A DNA stretch of 64,000 nucleotides, from positions 164,026 to 228,025 of the forward strand of contig MPNW01000026.1 in NCBI GenBank assembly GCA_011800805.1, read 5' to 3'. Positions 62,461 to 64,000 of the stretch are shown piece by piece. The notes under the pieces were generated by a model that had not been told where the DNA came from, ran no database searches, and worked only from the letters and a program-made list of their open reading frames with translations. This stretch comes from Hirudo medicinalis (lineage: Eukaryota > Annelida > Clitellata > Hirudinida > Hirudinidae). The position numbers and the translations under genes are program-made. The stretch's first letter is position 1; every line of letters begins with the position of its first letter.

Positions 62461-63687
62461 AAGCAGAGAATCATTGTGAAAAATTACATTTACTCTGTGG
62501 TTGTTTACACAAACCAAAAAGCTTTCAACTTAATAATCGAATTTAAGCAAGAATTTAAAAAGGGTACTTAAGCGTAGAGCTGCCATAAGAACCAAAAATT
62601 GTGAAGTGTTACCGAATAACAATATAAAATATCATCATTTCGGGCTCCAAAACATTATTCTATTGGATATTTAAAACCAATCTAAGAAAAACCAACCTTA
62701 TGTCTTAGTGATCCTTTACTTTGAAAATTATTAAAAAGTTAATCCTAGAAAAATAAAAACACTATTTATGAACTTTACGAGATGTCATCATAAGTTGTGC
62801 TAATGCCTTGATTCTCTTGAGCCTTTAGTTATACCTTATCCTGTTATGTATTAGTTGTAGACTTGATACTGCATGCTGTCAGACACGAATTAATTTTGGT
62901 AACAGCTCGACAACAAAGATTGCCTGAGAGGCCGCCTAGCTCTGCGTTACCTACATAAAACCAAGATCACTTCCGTTCAGAAACGTGAAATTGAAGAAAG
63001 AGAGGATGTTATGTGTTATTAAAGGATGAGTAAACCAAAGCTTCCAGTATTTCAAGGATTAATATAGAAAATAAAATATACAAAGTAGTAAACCTGACCC
63101 GATCAAGTAAAATATTGAGTGCTTCATCTTTTATGTTAATATAAGCTATAATTTCTGTTTTATTGAATGTTAATGTTATTTTGTTACTAATTATAATTGT
63201 GCACATTCTTGTCTAATAGCTGAGCACGAAGTGACTATTAATTCAGGAAGCATTTATAGTCGAATATCCAAATGACTAAACTAGACATATTGTTGCGATG
63301 GCCCTCATTTTTGAGATAACATTCGCATACAAAATCTACATAAATCTACATCAGGATAATTGTTTTAATCGATTCCAATGTGATAAAATTTTGAGTCCAA
63401 AATAAAATGGGAGTCCAAAGATCGATTGAAAATTCGCTAATTATGTAATTCTGTTAGAAATCGGGGTTGAAACTACGAATTGTTTGTCAGTTTAGGGTAG
63501 TAGTCAGTAAAGATAAGCTTACAATTCTCTTTGGCTCCGAATATGTTAATTTGATGGTGACAGGTTTCTTTAGCTACGATGTAATTAATTATAATATAAA
63601 TAACATTAGTAATAAAAAATATTTTAACTACAAAATTTATAAGTATAGGCTTATAAGGGTAAAAATAACTTTCAAATCTCATCTCTA
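62461..63687. other. Upstream spacer of the CARD-pseudokinase gene
   Basis: A/T-rich sequence. No gene or repeat is supported apart from the flanking transposon ends. The promoter of the minus-strand gene should lie here. Confidence 0.5.
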
Positions 63688-63740
63688 AGGGGCCATCCAT
63701 AAATTATGTCAACAAAGTAGGGGAGAAGGGGAAAGGGGTA
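63688..63740. mobile_element. Terminus resembling the 58131-59550 transposon
   Basis: ggggccatccataaattatg followed by tcaacaaagtaggggagaagg matches the ends at 58131 and 59548 (gtccattaattatgtca, then caa/aggg). The partner end is not identified in the window, so this is a solo end or an element interrupted by the next insertion. Confidence 0.55.
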
Positions 63741-63797
63741 ATTTTACAATCATAACCTAAACGTTCGGTGATCACTCCTCCGATGATTCCCTGTCCA

Positions 63798-64000
63798 GGG
63801 GCGGATCTAGAACCTTTGGCGGGGGGGCCACACACATGAACCTAGACCACCTTAGGGTCACCCCTAAATATTGCTTGCTGATGCAAATATAAGCCGGCGG
63901 ATATTTTATAGCCATTTTGCTTATTATTGTACTTTTGAACCTTTAAAAATTAATTTAAAAAATTCAAATTTATTCAAAGTAAAAGTTTTATTAAAAAGGT
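63798..64000 (+). mobile_element. hAT-type transposon end, runs off window
   Basis: caggggcggatctagaacct followed by a G run is a typical hAT-family terminal sequence. The decayed counterpart at 3676-3710 carries the same words. The rest of the element is beyond the window. Confidence 0.5.

Overview
This is eukaryotic, animal nuclear DNA, AT-rich (long A/T-dominated introns and spacers), with spliced genes, a 5'TOP-like ribosomal protein leader, and LINE, SINE, hAT and other DNA-transposon debris. Gq alpha, TRP-type channel, anoctamin, PLAT-lipoxygenase, Cep170-like and CARD genes point to an invertebrate metazoan. The phylum cannot be fixed from the sequence alone. Exon structures below were joined by hand by matching splice sites, intron phase and family similarity.

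Layout. 1-432 (-): 5' end of an unrecognised gene running off the window. 0.4-6 kb: mostly transposon remnants (LINE 3' ends, a hAT end). 6.1-9.2 kb (-): intronless 1025-residue multipass membrane protein. 11.9-16.7 kb (+): anoctamin-like gene, convergent with a Cep170-like gene (17.0-20.7 kb, -). 22.0-23.9 kb (+): intronless, degenerate SLC13-like transporter. 24.2-25.0 kb (+): ribosomal protein S9. 25.5-26.6 kb (-): TEX47-like gene with a probable U12-type AT-AC intron. 27.1-28.1 kb (+): DUF4806-type gene with an apparent frameshift and a SINE in an intron. 28.1-29.6 kb: GC-rich repeat and LINE debris. 30.3-34.0 kb (+): G protein alpha q. 35.6-45.5 kb (-): TRPC/TRP channel, tail to tail with G alpha q and carrying a one-base frameshift. 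45.5-50.3 kb: repeat-rich spacer. 50.3-54.2 kb (-): full PLAT-lipoxygenase in 16 exons. 56.2-62.5 kb (-): a nine-exon gene whose predicted 800-residue product joins an N-terminal CARD, a coiled coil, a pseudokinase and an NHL/beta-propeller-like domain. The window ends in transposon sequence.

The most notable find is the CARD-coiled coil-pseudokinase-propeller gene: all exon phases agree, and the kinase-like domain lacks both catalytic aspartates. Other items of note are the AT-AC intron, two GC-AG introns, a 37-nt intron in the lipoxygenase, the TRPC frameshift, an acylation-like N terminus on the lipoxygenase, and two intronless membrane-protein genes among intron-rich neighbours.

How the genes may relate: G alpha q, phospholipase C signalling and TRPC channels form one pathway in animal photoreception and chemoreception, and G alpha q and TRPC lie side by side here. 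Polyunsaturated fatty acids, the lipoxygenase substrate, also gate TRP channels in flies. The link through genomic proximity is inference only.
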